Positions 29,175 to 38,793 are shown, counted from the first letter of the stretch. The stretch: 64,000 nucleotides of DNA from Francisella philomiragia subsp. philomiragia ATCC 25015 (GCF_000156715.1 NZ_DS999312.1:186001-250000), one strand, 5' to 3'. Translations and numbers: made by a program. Notes: generated by a model from the letters alone, not told the origin.

Positions 29175-30024
29175 TATCTCAATATCTCAATTGTTAGCTT
29201 CAGCTGTAGCTAAATTTCCTCAAAGTGACTCATCAATAAAACATGATCTACAAATGATTATTTGCGATGTTTTGAGTGTTGATAAGACTTATCTTTATCT
29301 AAATTCTGATAAGCAGTTAGATAATGCCATACTTACAAAAATAAATGGGAAAATTTTACGTCTTTTAGCGGGTGAGCCATTAGCTTATATTCTTGGTTAT
29401 AAATATTTTTGGAATCAAAAGCTATATGTAACTAAAGATACTCTTATACCCCGAGCAGATACTGAGGTTATAGTTGCTGCAGTGTTAGATGATATACAAG
29501 ATAAAAATGCTCAACTAAAAATATTAGATCTTGGTGCAGGCTCTGGCGCGATTGCTTTAGCTTTGGCTGATGAGCTACCTAGGAGTCAAGTTGTAGCTGT
29601 TGATTTATACTCTAAGACTCTAGATGTTGCTAAAAAAAATGCTCTAGCCAATAAGATTGTTAATGTTGAATTTATGCAAAGTAGTTGGTATGAAAATTTA
29701 GATGGGACTAAGTTTGACATCATTGTATCAAATCCACCATATATAGATGTTGACGATGCCAATATTGATGATAGTGTTAGAGAGCATGAACCATCAAGAG
29801 CTTTATTTGCGGCAGATAATGGCTTAGCAGATATTAGAATAATCATATCCCAAGCAGGTGGTTTTCTAAAGCAGGGAGGATATTTGTATATAGAACATGG
29901 CTTCACCCAAGCGAATGATATAGCAAATATATTTTCTCAGTATAGTTTCGGTGACATTCAGACTATTAAAGATTTAAATTATAAAGATAGGTGTACAAAA
30001 GCTAGGTTTTGTGGTTATTTATGA
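29167..30024 (+). CDS. prmC: Release-factor glutamine methyltransferase
   Basis: PrmC methylates the GGQ glutamine of release factors using SAM. The 285-residue protein shows the N-terminal helical domain, the [16 protein letters not shown] linker, the SAM-binding [15 protein letters not shown] motif and the catalytic SNPPYID motif. It overlaps prfA by 8 nt, and its end overlaps the convergent rlmH end by 10 nt. Confidence 0.97.
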   Translation: MSNISISQLLASAVAKFPQSDSSIKHDLQMIICDVLSVDKTYLYLNSDKQLDNAILTKINGKILRLLAGEPLAYILGYKYFWNQKLYVTKDTLIPRADTEVIVAAVLDDIQDKNAQLKILDLGAGSGAIALALADELPRSQVVAVDLYSKTLDVAKKNALANKIVNVEFMQSSWYENLDGTKFDIIVSNPPYIDVDDANIDDSVREHEPSRALFAADNGLADIRIIISQAGGFLKQGGYLYIEHGFTQANDIANIFSQYSFGDIQTIKDLNYKDRCTKARFCGYL

Positions 30025-30482
30025 TAAGGGTGGCCTTCTAATATCGTATAAGCTCTATACAACTGTTCAGCAATAATGATACGTACTAGAGGATGAGGGA
30101 AAGTCATCTTTGATATGGATATTTTTTCTTTAGCAATATTTTTGATACTTTGATCTATACCATCTGGACCACCAATTAAAATCACAACATTTGGATGGTT
30201 AAACTTCCAATTTTGTATTTTTTCAGCTAGTTCTTCCGTTGAAATTATTTTAGAGTTAACATCAAGAATTACTAAGTGATCAGAGTCACTAAGTTTAGTA
30301 AGGATAGTTTTAGCTTCTTGTTCCATCCAAAGTTTGGGATTACCAGTTTTAGTTCGTTTAGCTATTGGTAATTCGATCAGTTCAAGTGGGATTGATTTAC
30401 TTAGGCGCTTTTTGTACTCATCATAACCTTCGCTAACCCATTTAGGTGGTTTTTCTCCTAAAGAGAGTATTCTAATTTTCAT
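30015..30482 (-). CDS. rlmH: 23S rRNA pseudouridine-1915 N3-methyltransferase
   Basis: RlmH methylates pseudouridine 1915 in helix 69 of 23S rRNA. The 155-residue length is standard. The SPOUT knot region VVILIGGPDGI and the C-terminal [24 protein letters not shown] are diagnostic. The gene follows yaaA after 3 nt and probably shares its transcript. Confidence 0.97.
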   Translation of the reverse strand: MKIRILSLGEKPPKWVSEGYDEYKKRLSKSIPLELIELPIAKRTKTGNPKLWMEQEAKTILTKLSDSDHLVILDVNSKIISTEELAEKIQNWKFNHPNVVILIGGPDGIDQSIKNIAKEKISISKMTFPHPLVRIIIAEQLYRAYTILEGHPYHK

Positions 30483-30485
30483 AAA

Positions 30486-31250
30486 CTATCTCGTAAAGCA
30501 CATAAGATTTTCATTTGAAAGTTCTAGGTTAAATTTGTAGTCAGCTACATTGAACTTTTTAATATCACTAATATTTTCTATCCTATTTTCAAGAATGTAC
30601 CTTGTCATTAATCCACGTGCTTTTTTAGCATGAATCCCTATAGTCTTATATGTACCGTTTTTATTTTCCTTAAAATCAATGTCTAGCCATTTTGCATCTA
30701 AAGATTTTTTATCTATTGCTTGGGAATATTCATTAGACGCAAGATTTATCAAAACTTTATTTTGTTGCTGGTTGAAGTATTCATTTAATTGAGCTGTGAT
30801 CTTATCTTGCCAGTACTTATGTAGAATTTTGCCATCAATTTTAATTTTTGTACCCATTTCTAATCTATAAGCTTGCATTAAATCAAGAGGGCGTATCAGT
30901 CCATATAGTCCAGATAACATCAAAAGATGATTTTGAGCATATTCGATAGTTTCTTTGTCTAGCGTATCTGCCTCAAGACCTTTATAAACGTCTCCACTAA
31001 ATGTAAAAATAGCAGCTTTTGAATTTGACTCGTTATAACTCTTAGGGTCAAAGTTATTATGTTTAGCAAATACTTCTTCAGCCAGTTTAGGACTGATTTT
31101 CATTAGCTTTTCAATCTCATCAACCTCATAATGTTTAAGGGTATTTATAAGCTTGGTTATTTGATCTTTGAATATTGGTTGTGTAAATTGATACTTTGCT
31201 ATTGCGGTTTCAAAATTTTGACTTTTAGCAGGCGATATAACTATTATCAT
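30486..31250 (-). CDS. yaaA: Peroxide-stress protein YaaA (DUF328)
   Basis: The 254-residue protein begins MIIVISPAKSQNFE, the YaaA signature, and carries the LSGLYGLIRPLDLMQAYRLEMGTK and NLASNEYSQAID segments. E. coli YaaA lowers intracellular free iron during peroxide stress and binds DNA. The small upstream region (31251-31359) is shared with the divergent SRP RNA gene. Confidence 0.95.
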   Translation of the reverse strand: MIIVISPAKSQNFETAIAKYQFTQPIFKDQITKLINTLKHYEVDEIEKLMKISPKLAEEVFAKHNNFDPKSYNESNSKAAIFTFSGDVYKGLEADTLDKETIEYAQNHLLMLSGLYGLIRPLDLMQAYRLEMGTKIKIDGKILHKYWQDKITAQLNEYFNQQQNKVLINLASNEYSQAIDKKSLDAKWLDIDFKENKNGTYKTIGIHAKKARGLMTRYILENRIENISDIKKFNVADYKFNLELSNENLMCFTR

Positions 31251-31323
31251 GATATTTGTCGAATCTAACTATTTTTGATAATAATACCAATTTATCTTAG
31301 ATAATGGAATTTGCTTTGTTAGC

Positions 31324-31352
31324 TTGTAATTTTAGGATATATCTAGTAATAT
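31324..31352 (+). promoter_or_regulatory. Promoter of the 4.5S SRP RNA gene
   Basis: TTGTAA (31324-31329) and TAATAT (31347-31352) are spaced by 17 nt. Transcription would begin near 31359, exactly where the SRP RNA helix starts, which supports an otherwise only moderate match. Confidence 0.55.
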
Positions 31353-31359
31353 ACGTAAC

Positions 31360-31461
31360 GCTGACTTGGTTTCCACGCAATGATAGATTGTGAACCCCGC
31401 CAGGTCCGGAAGGAAGCAACGGTAACTTTTGATTCATGTGCCGTGTCAAGGCTAAGTCAGC
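31360..31461 (+). ncRNA. ffs: 4.5S signal recognition particle RNA
   Basis: The apical tetraloop and asymmetric-loop region CCAGGTCCGGAAGGAAGCA is the Ffh-binding domain of bacterial SRP RNA. The closing helix pairs GCTGACTT at 31360 with AAGTCAGC ending at 31461, and internal parts (GTTTCCACGC and the GTGCCGTG stretch) fit the rod. The length is about 102 nt. A short A/T hairpin, ACTTTTT (31462-31468) with AAAAAGT (31471-31477), and TATTTTT follow as a likely terminator. Confidence 0.95.
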
Positions 31462-31540
31462 ACTTTTTAGAAAAAGTCAGTATTTTTGATCATAAATTAT
31501 ATATAATGTTTTTACTGTATGAATGGTTTAAACTTTATAA

Positions 31541-32839
31541 ATGCTTAGTACAAAATCAAATATAAAATATCAGGTATTTGTTTACCTTTTGATATTCGCT
31601 TATTTTTTAATTATAAATCTGTGTCAACCTTTGATGATGGATGATCTTTGGCGATCAAATGTAAATGCTCTTCATGATGGAACTATATGGTTTCACATTA
31701 GAAGTGACTATTTCTATTGGACTGGTAGAGTTTCGGCACAATTACCAGTTTATATTCTTTTTAACAAAAGTTACCCTTCTTTGATTTATGTTGTAGATAT
31801 GCTAAATGCACTTGCATTAACAGTGTTGGTTGTTTACCTGTATAAATTAATATTTAGAGATCAAGTTAGTATTCTATCTAGAAAATTCATTATATATGCT
31901 TGTCTATTTATGGGTTACTTTATAGAAAATACTTTTTTAGGTAATGCAATGTGGAAGACCATAGACATTCAGTATCTTTGGGGTATTAGCTTGCTTGTAT
32001 GGGGTTTTTATTTTCTTTTCGTAGAGAACAAGCACTCAAAAGTATTAAGTATTATTTTGGGTATTTTTCTTGGTTTATATAACGAAGCATTTTTCATGGT
32101 AATTTTTACCATTTGCTTTTACTATATAATTCATCAAATTGTCAAAAAAGATAAACTAAATAAAAATACTTTATATTTTGTCATACCATTTATAATTGCG
32201 GGTATCGTGATGATGGTAGCGCCTGGAAACTTTGCTAGAACTAGTGATATGCTTGCGGGACAATCTCTTTTAGGATATATATTTCATAATTTATTTGATA
32301 CAACTATGAAGTTTTTTTCAAAATTTGAACTTTCACTACCATTTATTCTTTCTATATTTATGGTTTTTGCTTTTGAAAAGGATATAAAAACTAAGGTTCT
32401 TACAATTTTATGCTTAGTATCGATTTCTCTGACAACATTTCTTATTATGTTTGGTTTAGAAATACGAGTTGAAATGCTATATATGCTTATATATTTTTAT
32501 ATTATATGTAAATACTTATTTCGTTCAGGTTTCTCATATTTATTTGATAAGTTATACTTATTTTTTGTTATTGCTTTATTATTTTTTGCAGTTAAGTTTT
32601 TTTATGCTTATCTTCAATTAGGATATTATAACCATCTTAGAATGAACGAAGTGAGACACTATCAACAAGCTGGTAATAAAGATATTTTATTAACAAAACT
32701 ACCATTAAGAACGAATACTAAAATTATTTATATTGATTTAATTCCTAAATCAGATGATCCTGAATATATTAGAAAGTGGGGATGGAACAATGAGCAGTTT
32801 GCACAATATTATGGTTTTGATAGTGTTTTTGCAAAGTAG
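31541..32839 (+). CDS. Polytopic membrane protein, probable GT-C-fold glycosyltransferase (DUF6056-like)
   Basis: A 432-residue protein with about ten to twelve hydrophobic helices. After the first helix comes a short loop MMDDLWRSN with a paired Asp, the usual catalytic position of GT-C enzymes, then GRVSAQLPVY. A later VAPGNFARTSD motif resembles the APGN motif of DUF6056-like proteins. The C-terminal 60 residues are soluble. It probably transfers a sugar from a lipid-linked donor at the periplasmic face; donor and acceptor are unknown. It sits between the SRP RNA gene and the APE cluster and points toward it. The ATG at 31541 lacks a clear ribosome site. Confidence 0.6.
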   Translation: MLSTKSNIKYQVFVYLLIFAYFLIINLCQPLMMDDLWRSNVNALHDGTIWFHIRSDYFYWTGRVSAQLPVYILFNKSYPSLIYVVDMLNALALTVLVVYLYKLIFRDQVSILSRKFIIYACLFMGYFIENTFLGNAMWKTIDIQYLWGISLLVWGFYFLFVENKHSKVLSIILGIFLGLYNEAFFMVIFTICFYYIIHQIVKKDKLNKNTLYFVIPFIIAGIVMMVAPGNFARTSDMLAGQSLLGYIFHNLFDTTMKFFSKFELSLPFILSIFMVFAFEKDIKTKVLTILCLVSISLTTFLIMFGLEIRVEMLYMLIYFYIICKYLFRSGFSYLFDKLYLFFVIALLFFAVKFFYAYLQLGYYNHLRMNEVRHYQQAGNKDILLTKLPLRTNTKIIYIDLIPKSDDPEYIRKWGWNNEQFAQYYGFDSVFAK

Positions 32840-32856
32840 AGTGGTATCAAGAACCA

Positions 32857-33438
32857 TTAATTTAGATTTGTTATATTAATAGTATAGTTGTAGTGATAGT
32901 TGCAAATAGTTATTTTATTATTATCACTGTATTTTATTGTCAGAATTTTTTTGCCATCTTTAGAAGTTAAAATCCTTTCATTTGCTTTTTCTGATACGCT
33001 AATGCTTGTATTAGCAAACATCTCTTTGACAACATTGACAGGGGCTTGGCTTATAATAAACTCTGTGAGGCTTTGTTTAACACCAATATTCTGGTTTGGC
33101 ATAGGCAGGCTACTACTTTGGATATTTTTGCCATTATAATCAAGCTTAAATAAAGAACCTCCCCAAGCTGATAACGCTACCATTATGATATGTTTTGAGT
33201 TGGCTTCAATAATCATATTTGTTGTTAGATTTTTTTGTTTGCCATCTTTATCATAATAAGTAGCAGAGACTATTTGCGATATTGTTTTATCAATACCTAG
33301 TTGTTGTGGCTGGGGTAGTGTTACAGTTGTATCTGGTGTTATAGCTACCTTTACGTCGATTTGCTGTTTTGTTTGCAACAATGAGCAACTGCTTAAAAAG
33401 ATGAATATAAAAATAGTTGAAAGAATTTTACTTTTCAT
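32857..33438 (-). CDS. APE-cluster lipoprotein (ApeN-like, DUF3261 type)
   Basis: This 193-residue protein has a lipoprotein signal with lipobox LSSC (lipidated Cys18). The rest is a mixed beta domain like the small outer-membrane lipoproteins that accompany MMPL exporters in aryl-polyene clusters (E. coli ApeN position). It overlaps the 3' end of the MMPL gene by 11 nt and is the last gene of the leftward operon. A role in delivering the product to the outer membrane is inferred from context. Confidence 0.7.
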   Translation of the reverse strand: MKSKILSTIFIFIFLSSCSLLQTKQQIDVKVAITPDTTVTLPQPQQLGIDKTISQIVSATYYDKDGKQKNLTTNMIIEANSKHIIMVALSAWGGSLFKLDYNGKNIQSSSLPMPNQNIGVKQSLTEFIISQAPVNVVKEMFANTSISVSEKANERILTSKDGKKILTIKYSDNNKITICNYHYNYTINITNLN

Positions 33439-35770
33439 AACCTTGTACCTTAATTGCTATAGGAGCTAATAAAAATGCTACCGAAATACCTACTAGTACA
33501 GTTAGACCAAAATATTCAATAGCTGGAGTATTACTTAACGCCAAAAGCCCAAATGATAGTATAGTAGTAATAGCTGATAGTGCCAATGCTAGCATAGTAC
33601 TACTGAATCTATTATGACTCTCAGCTAAGAATAAAACATAATCCATACTTATTCCTAAAACAAGTATTATCGCAAGGATGCTAAATAATGTCAGAGGAAT
33701 ATTGAGTAATCCAAGAAATGCTATAGATATGAAACATGATAATAATGGAACTACAATATAAACTATAGATTTTCTAAAAGAATATCTAACAGTTAGTCCC
33801 AACCATAATAAGACAAATGCAATCGCCATTATGTAAGAAATCATATTACGATAATGACTAAAAATATCACTTATCTGACTTACCTTATCAACAATATAAA
33901 CATTATCGATAGAGCTAAGCAAATTTTGTAGTTTAGCAATATTAATATCTTTTGAAAGTGTTATTGCCACAGCTTTATAATCATTTGGCTGGTCTCCTAA
34001 CCACAAAAATCTCATCTGTGCTGAAACAGGTTTATCTAACCATGCAGATAGTTCCAGAGGCTTAAATTTTGTATTTTTAATTTCATCTATCACTTTTACT
34101 TGTTGAGCCTTTGAAAAACCTATTTGTTTAAGATACTCTTGTGGATATTTGGTATTAATAAAGTTTTGTATAAGATTATAGTTTTGTTGTTGCTGCTCTA
34201 AGCTTGGTACATAGTCACTTATGCTAATTAGTGGATTTTTAATATTAGCAAAGTTGCTACGAATAATGCTTGTTACATGATTAGCTTTTGACAGAAGGGT
34301 ATTATCATTTTTAGCTAATACGATAATATAGCTGAGACCTATATCACTGCGAATTATGTTTTTAAGCTGTTGTTCTTCATCCTTGAGCTCTTTAGGAGTT
34401 GATTGTAATATGTGAATATCATCATTAGGTTTTATTTTGTATATTCCTGCAATAATTATTATTACTAGAGCTAGTAAGATCAGAATAATTTTTTTTGTAC
34501 TAATATTTTTCCACAGATTTAGATATTTATCCGTAAGCCTTAATAGAGGAATACTCTTATGGCTTTTTGATTTGATATTAATAATATATGGGAAAAAGCA
34601 TATCACGGTTAGATATGATACAGCTAAGCCAATAATACCAAAAACTGCCAGTTGATGTAGTCCAGGAAAAGGTGCGATTGCTATAACTAAAAAAGCTATA
34701 ACAACATTTAAAAGTCCTAATGTTATGCCTTTGAAAATACGATTTAGTCCTGTTTTTGGAGTCCAATTAGCATCAGCTAAAAGCTTCTCAGAATAGTAAA
34801 AGAAAGCATAGTCAACAGATATACCAATCAAACTTGCACCGAAAACTAGCGTAAATAAGAAGACACTACCAAATATATAGTGTGTAACAACAAACGCAGC
34901 AATAAATCCACAAAGTATTGAAAATAGTGTAAAAAAAAGTGGAATAATTGATCTAAATGTTAGAATTATCAAAATCAAGACGCCTATCATAGAGCCAATA
35001 CCAATAGTATTTATCTCATGATGAGCATCTTCGGCTCCAGCATTTGCATAAAAGAGCATTCCAGTTTTTAGAACACTAATATGATTTGATTTAATCTGTT
35101 TGATAGCATTATTAATGCTTTTGATAATTTCAGTTTGAGTCGTTAATGAAAAGCTTTGTCCTTTAATTTCGGCTTTAATAAGAACATAATAAGTATTGTT
35201 TTTTTCAGCTACTAGAAAGCCATTTCTAAGCTTAAGGTTGGAGCTTGGTTTAGGTAAGTTTAAAAGATAGTTTTGATATGTAAAGAAAGGGTCATTATTA
35301 AGTAAGTTACGATTAACCACTCCTGTTGGGTTATATATATTTGCTAGAGCATTTTGGTATAGTCTTTCGTAGTTTTTATCAACTAATAGTTGTTGGTCTT
35401 TATCACTAAGTAATTGTAGTCTGTATGGGAAATAAAATTTTGCCCAAGATAATTGCTGGTCTTGGTTTACTCCAGTATTTACCGTTGTGAAGTTATTACT
35501 TTGTTCTAGTAAGTGGCTAAATTTTGCTGCAGCATTTGTAGCTTTAGTCGGATCTTTAGAACTTATTAAAAATACAACATCATTACTTATACGGTCAGAA
35601 AACTTATTTGATGCCGAGGTAAGTTCAGGTGAGGTCTCTTGGTTTGGTAATAAAGCTAGAATGTTTGTATTTAAGTTTAGTCCTTTTGTAATAATGGCTA
35701 TAAATAGGATTATGTTGCTTAGAACAATTACACCCCAAATAATAAGACGGATAAGAGATTTATTAATCAT
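33428..35770 (-). CDS. APE-cluster MMPL/RND-type exporter (ApeM-like)
   Basis: The 780-residue protein has the RND/MMPL layout: N-terminal helix, large periplasmic domain (about 40-240), helix bundle (about 245-400), then the same pattern again (periplasmic about 440-620, helices about 625-775). Motifs typical of the family occur, such as GASLIGISVDYAFFYYSE in the first bundle and LGISMDYVLFLAESHNR in the second. In aryl-polyene clusters this protein is thought to move the finished lipid. It lies between the LolA-like and lipoprotein genes, in the same order as E. coli apeL-apeM-apeN. Confidence 0.88.
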   Translation of the reverse strand: MINKSLIRLIIWGVIVLSNIILFIAIITKGLNLNTNILALLPNQETSPELTSASNKFSDRISNDVVFLISSKDPTKATNAAAKFSHLLEQSNNFTTVNTGVNQDQQLSWAKFYFPYRLQLLSDKDQQLLVDKNYERLYQNALANIYNPTGVVNRNLLNNDPFFTYQNYLLNLPKPSSNLKLRNGFLVAEKNNTYYVLIKAEIKGQSFSLTTQTEIIKSINNAIKQIKSNHISVLKTGMLFYANAGAEDAHHEINTIGIGSMIGVLILIILTFRSIIPLFFTLFSILCGFIAAFVVTHYIFGSVFLFTLVFGASLIGISVDYAFFYYSEKLLADANWTPKTGLNRIFKGITLGLLNVVIAFLVIAIAPFPGLHQLAVFGIIGLAVSYLTVICFFPYIINIKSKSHKSIPLLRLTDKYLNLWKNISTKKIILILLALVIIIIAGIYKIKPNDDIHILQSTPKELKDEEQQLKNIIRSDIGLSYIIVLAKNDNTLLSKANHVTSIIRSNFANIKNPLISISDYVPSLEQQQQNYNLIQNFINTKYPQEYLKQIGFSKAQQVKVIDEIKNTKFKPLELSAWLDKPVSAQMRFLWLGDQPNDYKAVAITLSKDINIAKLQNLLSSIDNVYIVDKVSQISDIFSHYRNMISYIMAIAFVLLWLGLTVRYSFRKSIVYIVVPLLSCFISIAFLGLLNIPLTLFSILAIILVLGISMDYVLFLAESHNRFSSTMLALALSAITTILSFGLLALSNTPAIEYFGLTVLVGISVAFLLAPIAIKVQGYEK

Positions 35771-35775
35771 AATAT

Positions 35776-36360
35776 TTAGTTTGTTGTAATATCAAAAAGT
35801 TGTATTTTGATTATATTATCTTGGGTATCAGCGACGTCAATATTTGTAATATATCTATTACCTTTTAGAGTTATCTCTTTTATAGCCTTATTAAGAGGGC
35901 TAGATTTCGGTGTGAGTGTGATAGTCCAGTTTTGAGTATTACCATCAAAATTGATATTAAAAAATTCTGATATAGTTTTTGTATCGCCTTTAAATACAGA
36001 CATAAAAACACTAGTGAATGTGAAAACTATTGGCTGGTCATCACGTGTTAGAACCGTAGGAGGATTATCCATAATAGTTTGTGTAAGCTTATTTTTAGAC
36101 ATTTGCATTGTGGTTTTGATCGGTTGTTGCTGTTGCCATAACAGAGATCCATCATTAGTTAGTTTAAATGTTCCTGAAGATTTTAAACTTGAGTTTAAAC
36201 CTTCAATTTGTCGGATTTGTATAAATTTACCCGAGATATTAGTATCTTTGGTTAATTGCTTTTCAACCGCTTGGAAGTCTGAATTACTAGTAAGGTCTGA
36301 AGCATATAAGGGAGCCACAATAGTTAAAAAAATGCTAATAAAAGTAAATAGTCTCTTCAT
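35776..36360 (-). CDS. APE-cluster LolA-like periplasmic protein (ApeL-like)
   Basis: The 194-residue protein has a signal peptide (MKRLFTFISIFLTIVAPLYA, cleavage after about residue 20) and a LolA/LolB-type half-barrel: FIQIRQIEGLNSSLKSSGTFKL, then a lipid-facing strand pattern. Such proteins may carry the hydrophobic product across the periplasm between exporter and outer membrane. It overlaps the thioesterase gene by 4 nt. Confidence 0.8.
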   Translation of the reverse strand: MKRLFTFISIFLTIVAPLYASDLTSNSDFQAVEKQLTKDTNISGKFIQIRQIEGLNSSLKSSGTFKLTNDGSLLWQQQQPIKTTMQMSKNKLTQTIMDNPPTVLTRDDQPIVFTFTSVFMSVFKGDTKTISEFFNINFDGNTQNWTITLTPKSSPLNKAIKEITLKGNRYITNIDVADTQDNIIKIQLFDITTN

Positions 36361-36785
36361 CTTCTAATAATCTCTTTTATTTTTTGTTGCCATTGCTGAG
36401 GTGTTACGAAACAAGTTTCTTTTTTGTTAATATCAACAGCAAGCTGAGTAGTATAACCTTGACATAACTTTATTTTAGTTAAGCTATCTAAAATAGTATA
36501 GTTTATTTTTAATCGGTTCTCGAACTCTATTAGATCACAATAAATATCAATATCTTGTCCAAATCTTGCAGATTTAATAAATTTGGCTTTTATATCAACT
36601 ATAGGCCAAGCGAAGCCATCTTTCTTCATAGCTATATAATCGTAACCAATTTCTTTGAGCATACTACATCTAGCCATTTCAAAGTACTTGATATAATTAC
36701 CATGCCAAACAATTTCAAGCATATCAACATCAAAAAATGGGATAGTCATTTTGTAAACATGTGTGAATAAACTATCTTTAAGCAT
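36357..36785 (-). CDS. APE-cluster hotdog thioesterase (ApeK-like, 4HBT family)
   Basis: A 142-residue hotdog-fold protein with the 4-hydroxybenzoyl-CoA-thioesterase-like active-site segment FFDVDMLEIVWHGNYIKYFE, where an Asp is the usual catalytic residue. It probably frees acyl chains from carrier protein or corrects stalled intermediates. It lies 4 nt after the acyltransferase gene and overlaps the LolA-like gene by 4 nt. Confidence 0.82.
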   Translation of the reverse strand: MLKDSLFTHVYKMTIPFFDVDMLEIVWHGNYIKYFEMARCSMLKEIGYDYIAMKKDGFAWPIVDIKAKFIKSARFGQDIDIYCDLIEFENRLKINYTILDSLTKIKLCQGYTTQLAVDINKKETCFVTPQQWQQKIKEIIRR

Positions 36786-36789
36786 TTAC

Positions 36790-37728
36790 TTATTCTCCTT
36801 GATGCCAAAAATCAAAAAAATTAAACCATTGTTTTGGATATTTTTTACAATATGATTCAAGCATTTGTGCGTATTTTTGTGCATACTTTTCTAAATCTTG
36901 TTGTTTTGTTTTTCTATTTAAAATAATGCTATTTTGATCAAACTCTTTGAAAATAAAATCAAAGTTATTACGATCTTTTTTTGGGCATAGCATAAAGTAT
37001 GTAGGGCATTTTAGAATACTTGCTAATATAAATGCACCTTGCGGGAAAAATGCCATATCATCTAAAAATGATAATCTAAGATTTCTCTCTGGTTTAGTTA
37101 CAGAAGTTCTATCTGCAGGTATAACGATAAATTCACCATTAGCAACACGCTCATATAACTCAATTGCTAGATCTGGAGTAACATCTTGTATACATATCAT
37201 ATTGATTGAGTATTTAGGATTAATCTTTGTCAAAAGTTTGTTAAATGTAGGAGCTTGCTTGCTAAATACTAGAGCATTTATTTTCATACTACTATCAAAG
37301 TCTGCTAGAGATCTTGCAACATCAAGATTACCAAGATGAGCCGTAAAAATAACACCACCTTTTTGTGATTTGATAGCTTGGTTCATGATTTTGCGATCTT
37401 GTAATGAGAAGTCTACATTATCTATAGTGATCTTATTACTCCAAACAGCTATTTTATCTATAACCATTTCACCAAATGCTAAAAAATGTTTAAAACTATA
37501 AAACCATAATTTTGAAGTTTTAATATTTTTATCGAGGTGTTTAATATATTTAAAAGAATAGTTACGTGCATTTTTGTACAATAAAAAATAATAGATCATA
37601 ACTACTGACATGATTGAGTAGGTAAGTCTACGACCTAATAAACGAAATAAAATAAAAGTAGTTCTAAGCCCAAATAGACCACCGGCTTCTTTTATCTTAG
37701 TCCAATGTTTCACCTGATTTTTCTCCAT
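36790..37728 (-). CDS. APE-cluster acyltransferase (LpxL/HtrB type)
   Basis: The 312-residue protein resembles lipid A late acyltransferases: an N-terminal membrane helix near 35-50, then the HX4D-type catalytic motif in TAHLGNLDVARSL (His-Leu-Gly-Asn-Leu-Asp) and a VIPADRTS segment. In E. coli the corresponding domain is fused to a glycosyltransferase in ApeJ; here it is a separate gene whose start overlaps the end of the glycosyltransferase gene by 19 nt. It is expected to attach the polyene or a fatty acid to a glycosylated or lipid acceptor. Confidence 0.85.
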   Translation of the reverse strand: MEKNQVKHWTKIKEAGGLFGLRTTFILFRLLGRRLTYSIMSVVMIYYFLLYKNARNYSFKYIKHLDKNIKTSKLWFYSFKHFLAFGEMVIDKIAVWSNKITIDNVDFSLQDRKIMNQAIKSQKGGVIFTAHLGNLDVARSLADFDSSMKINALVFSKQAPTFNKLLTKINPKYSINMICIQDVTPDLAIELYERVANGEFIVIPADRTSVTKPERNLRLSFLDDMAFFPQGAFILASILKCPTYFMLCPKKDRNNFDFIFKEFDQNSIILNRKTKQQDLEKYAQKYAQMLESYCKKYPKQWFNFFDFWHQGE

Positions 37729-38459
37729 AATAGTAATGGTAATCTAATAATCATACCAGTAACTAATTTTGTATGAGTCCAAGATATCCTGACATTATCT
37801 CGAAACATTCTAAAATTGGAGTAACCATCTTGAGGGTAAATTACTTTGGTATTTATATAGACTATAGGAAGACCTAACCAGTACATTCTCACGATTACAT
37901 CTATATCGAAATCCATCTTCACTGAGAAAGTTCTTTTCTGCATAAGCTTTGTATAAGCCTCTAGTGGATAGATACGAAAACCACACATTGATTCTTTGAG
38001 ATCAAACGACAGAGTTTCTATTGCTACCCAAAAATTTGTAATTTTTCTACCATGAAGTCTACTTTTGGGAATACTATCATCATAGATAGGCATACCAGAT
38101 ATTAGTGCTTGAGGGTTTTGCTGCATTGCTTGTATAAATTTAGGTATATCATTCGAATCATGCTGACCATCAGCATCTATTTGAAGCATATGTGTATAAC
38201 CCATTTTAAAAGCTAAATTGGCACCATAACTTACAGCAACACCTTTACCTTGATTTTTATCAAGTGATTCTATCAAAACAATATTATTAAATTCATCAGC
38301 AACTTCTCTCATGATTTGTTTAGTGTTATCTTGGCTACCATCATTTATAAGTATGATAGGTAAGTCATATCTAGCGATATTTTTGATGGTGTTACGTAGT
38401 TGCTTTCCATGGTTATAGATTGGTACTACAATACATAAATTACAATCACTACTACTCAT
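37710..38459 (-). CDS. APE-cluster family 2 glycosyltransferase
   Basis: The 249-residue GT-A-fold protein has VVPIYNHGKQL, LINDGSQDNT and the nucleotide-sugar/metal motif IDADGQHD. A basic hydrophobic C-terminus may bind the membrane. It corresponds to the first half of the E. coli ApeJ fusion. It overlaps the dehydratase gene upstream by 8 nt and the acyltransferase gene downstream by 19 nt, so all three are translationally linked. Confidence 0.87.
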   Translation of the reverse strand: MSSSDCNLCIVVPIYNHGKQLRNTIKNIARYDLPIILINDGSQDNTKQIMREVADEFNNIVLIESLDKNQGKGVAVSYGANLAFKMGYTHMLQIDADGQHDSNDIPKFIQAMQQNPQALISGMPIYDDSIPKSRLHGRKITNFWVAIETLSFDLKESMCGFRIYPLEAYTKLMQKRTFSVKMDFDIDVIVRMYWLGLPIVYINTKVIYPQDGYSNFRMFRDNVRISWTHTKLVTGMIIRLPLLLWRKIR

Positions 38460-38793
38460 ATTTTATTTTACCCTGAGATGCTACTTGATTATTGACAGAA
38501 ATTTCAAAAGTAATTGTATTATTATTATTTGTGATTTTTATTTCTATATCATCATTAGGTAATATAACTTTTTTGAATTTTACTTGTGGAATATTACCAA
38601 AAGAGAGTTTATTAATACCGAATATCTGGCTTGCCAAATTTATGACAAAATCAACTTGAGCAATACCCGGTAAAATTGCCTGCTCTTGAAAGTGACCTTT
38701 AAAAAAATCACACTCGTGGAGTACTTGCGCCGATACTAAAACACAGCAATCATCAATATTTTGTATATTATTTATCTTAAGATGTTTGTTCAT
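38452..38793 (-). CDS. APE-cluster 3-hydroxyacyl-ACP dehydratase (ApeI-like, hotdog)
   Basis: A small (113-residue) hotdog-fold protein with the FabZ-type motif FFKGHFQEQAILPGIAQVDFVI, whose His is the expected catalytic residue. It should dehydrate the beta-hydroxy intermediate to build the conjugated double bonds. There is no good Shine-Dalgarno sequence before ATG 38793. The 78-nt gap to the AMP-ligase gene is the largest inside this operon and holds an AAGGAG not placed at the start codon. Confidence 0.8.
   Translation of the reverse strand: MNKHLKINNIQNIDDCCVLVSAQVLHECDFFKGHFQEQAILPGIAQVDFVINLASQIFGINKLSFGNIPQVKFKKVILPNDDIEIKITNNNNTITFEISVNNQVASQGKIKYE

Noticed and set aside
31380-31565. 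Open frame of about 60 codons on the plus strand
   Set aside because: It lies mostly inside the SRP RNA gene, whose conserved GGTCCGGAAGGAAGC core explains the sequence; no ribosome site or protein family fits.
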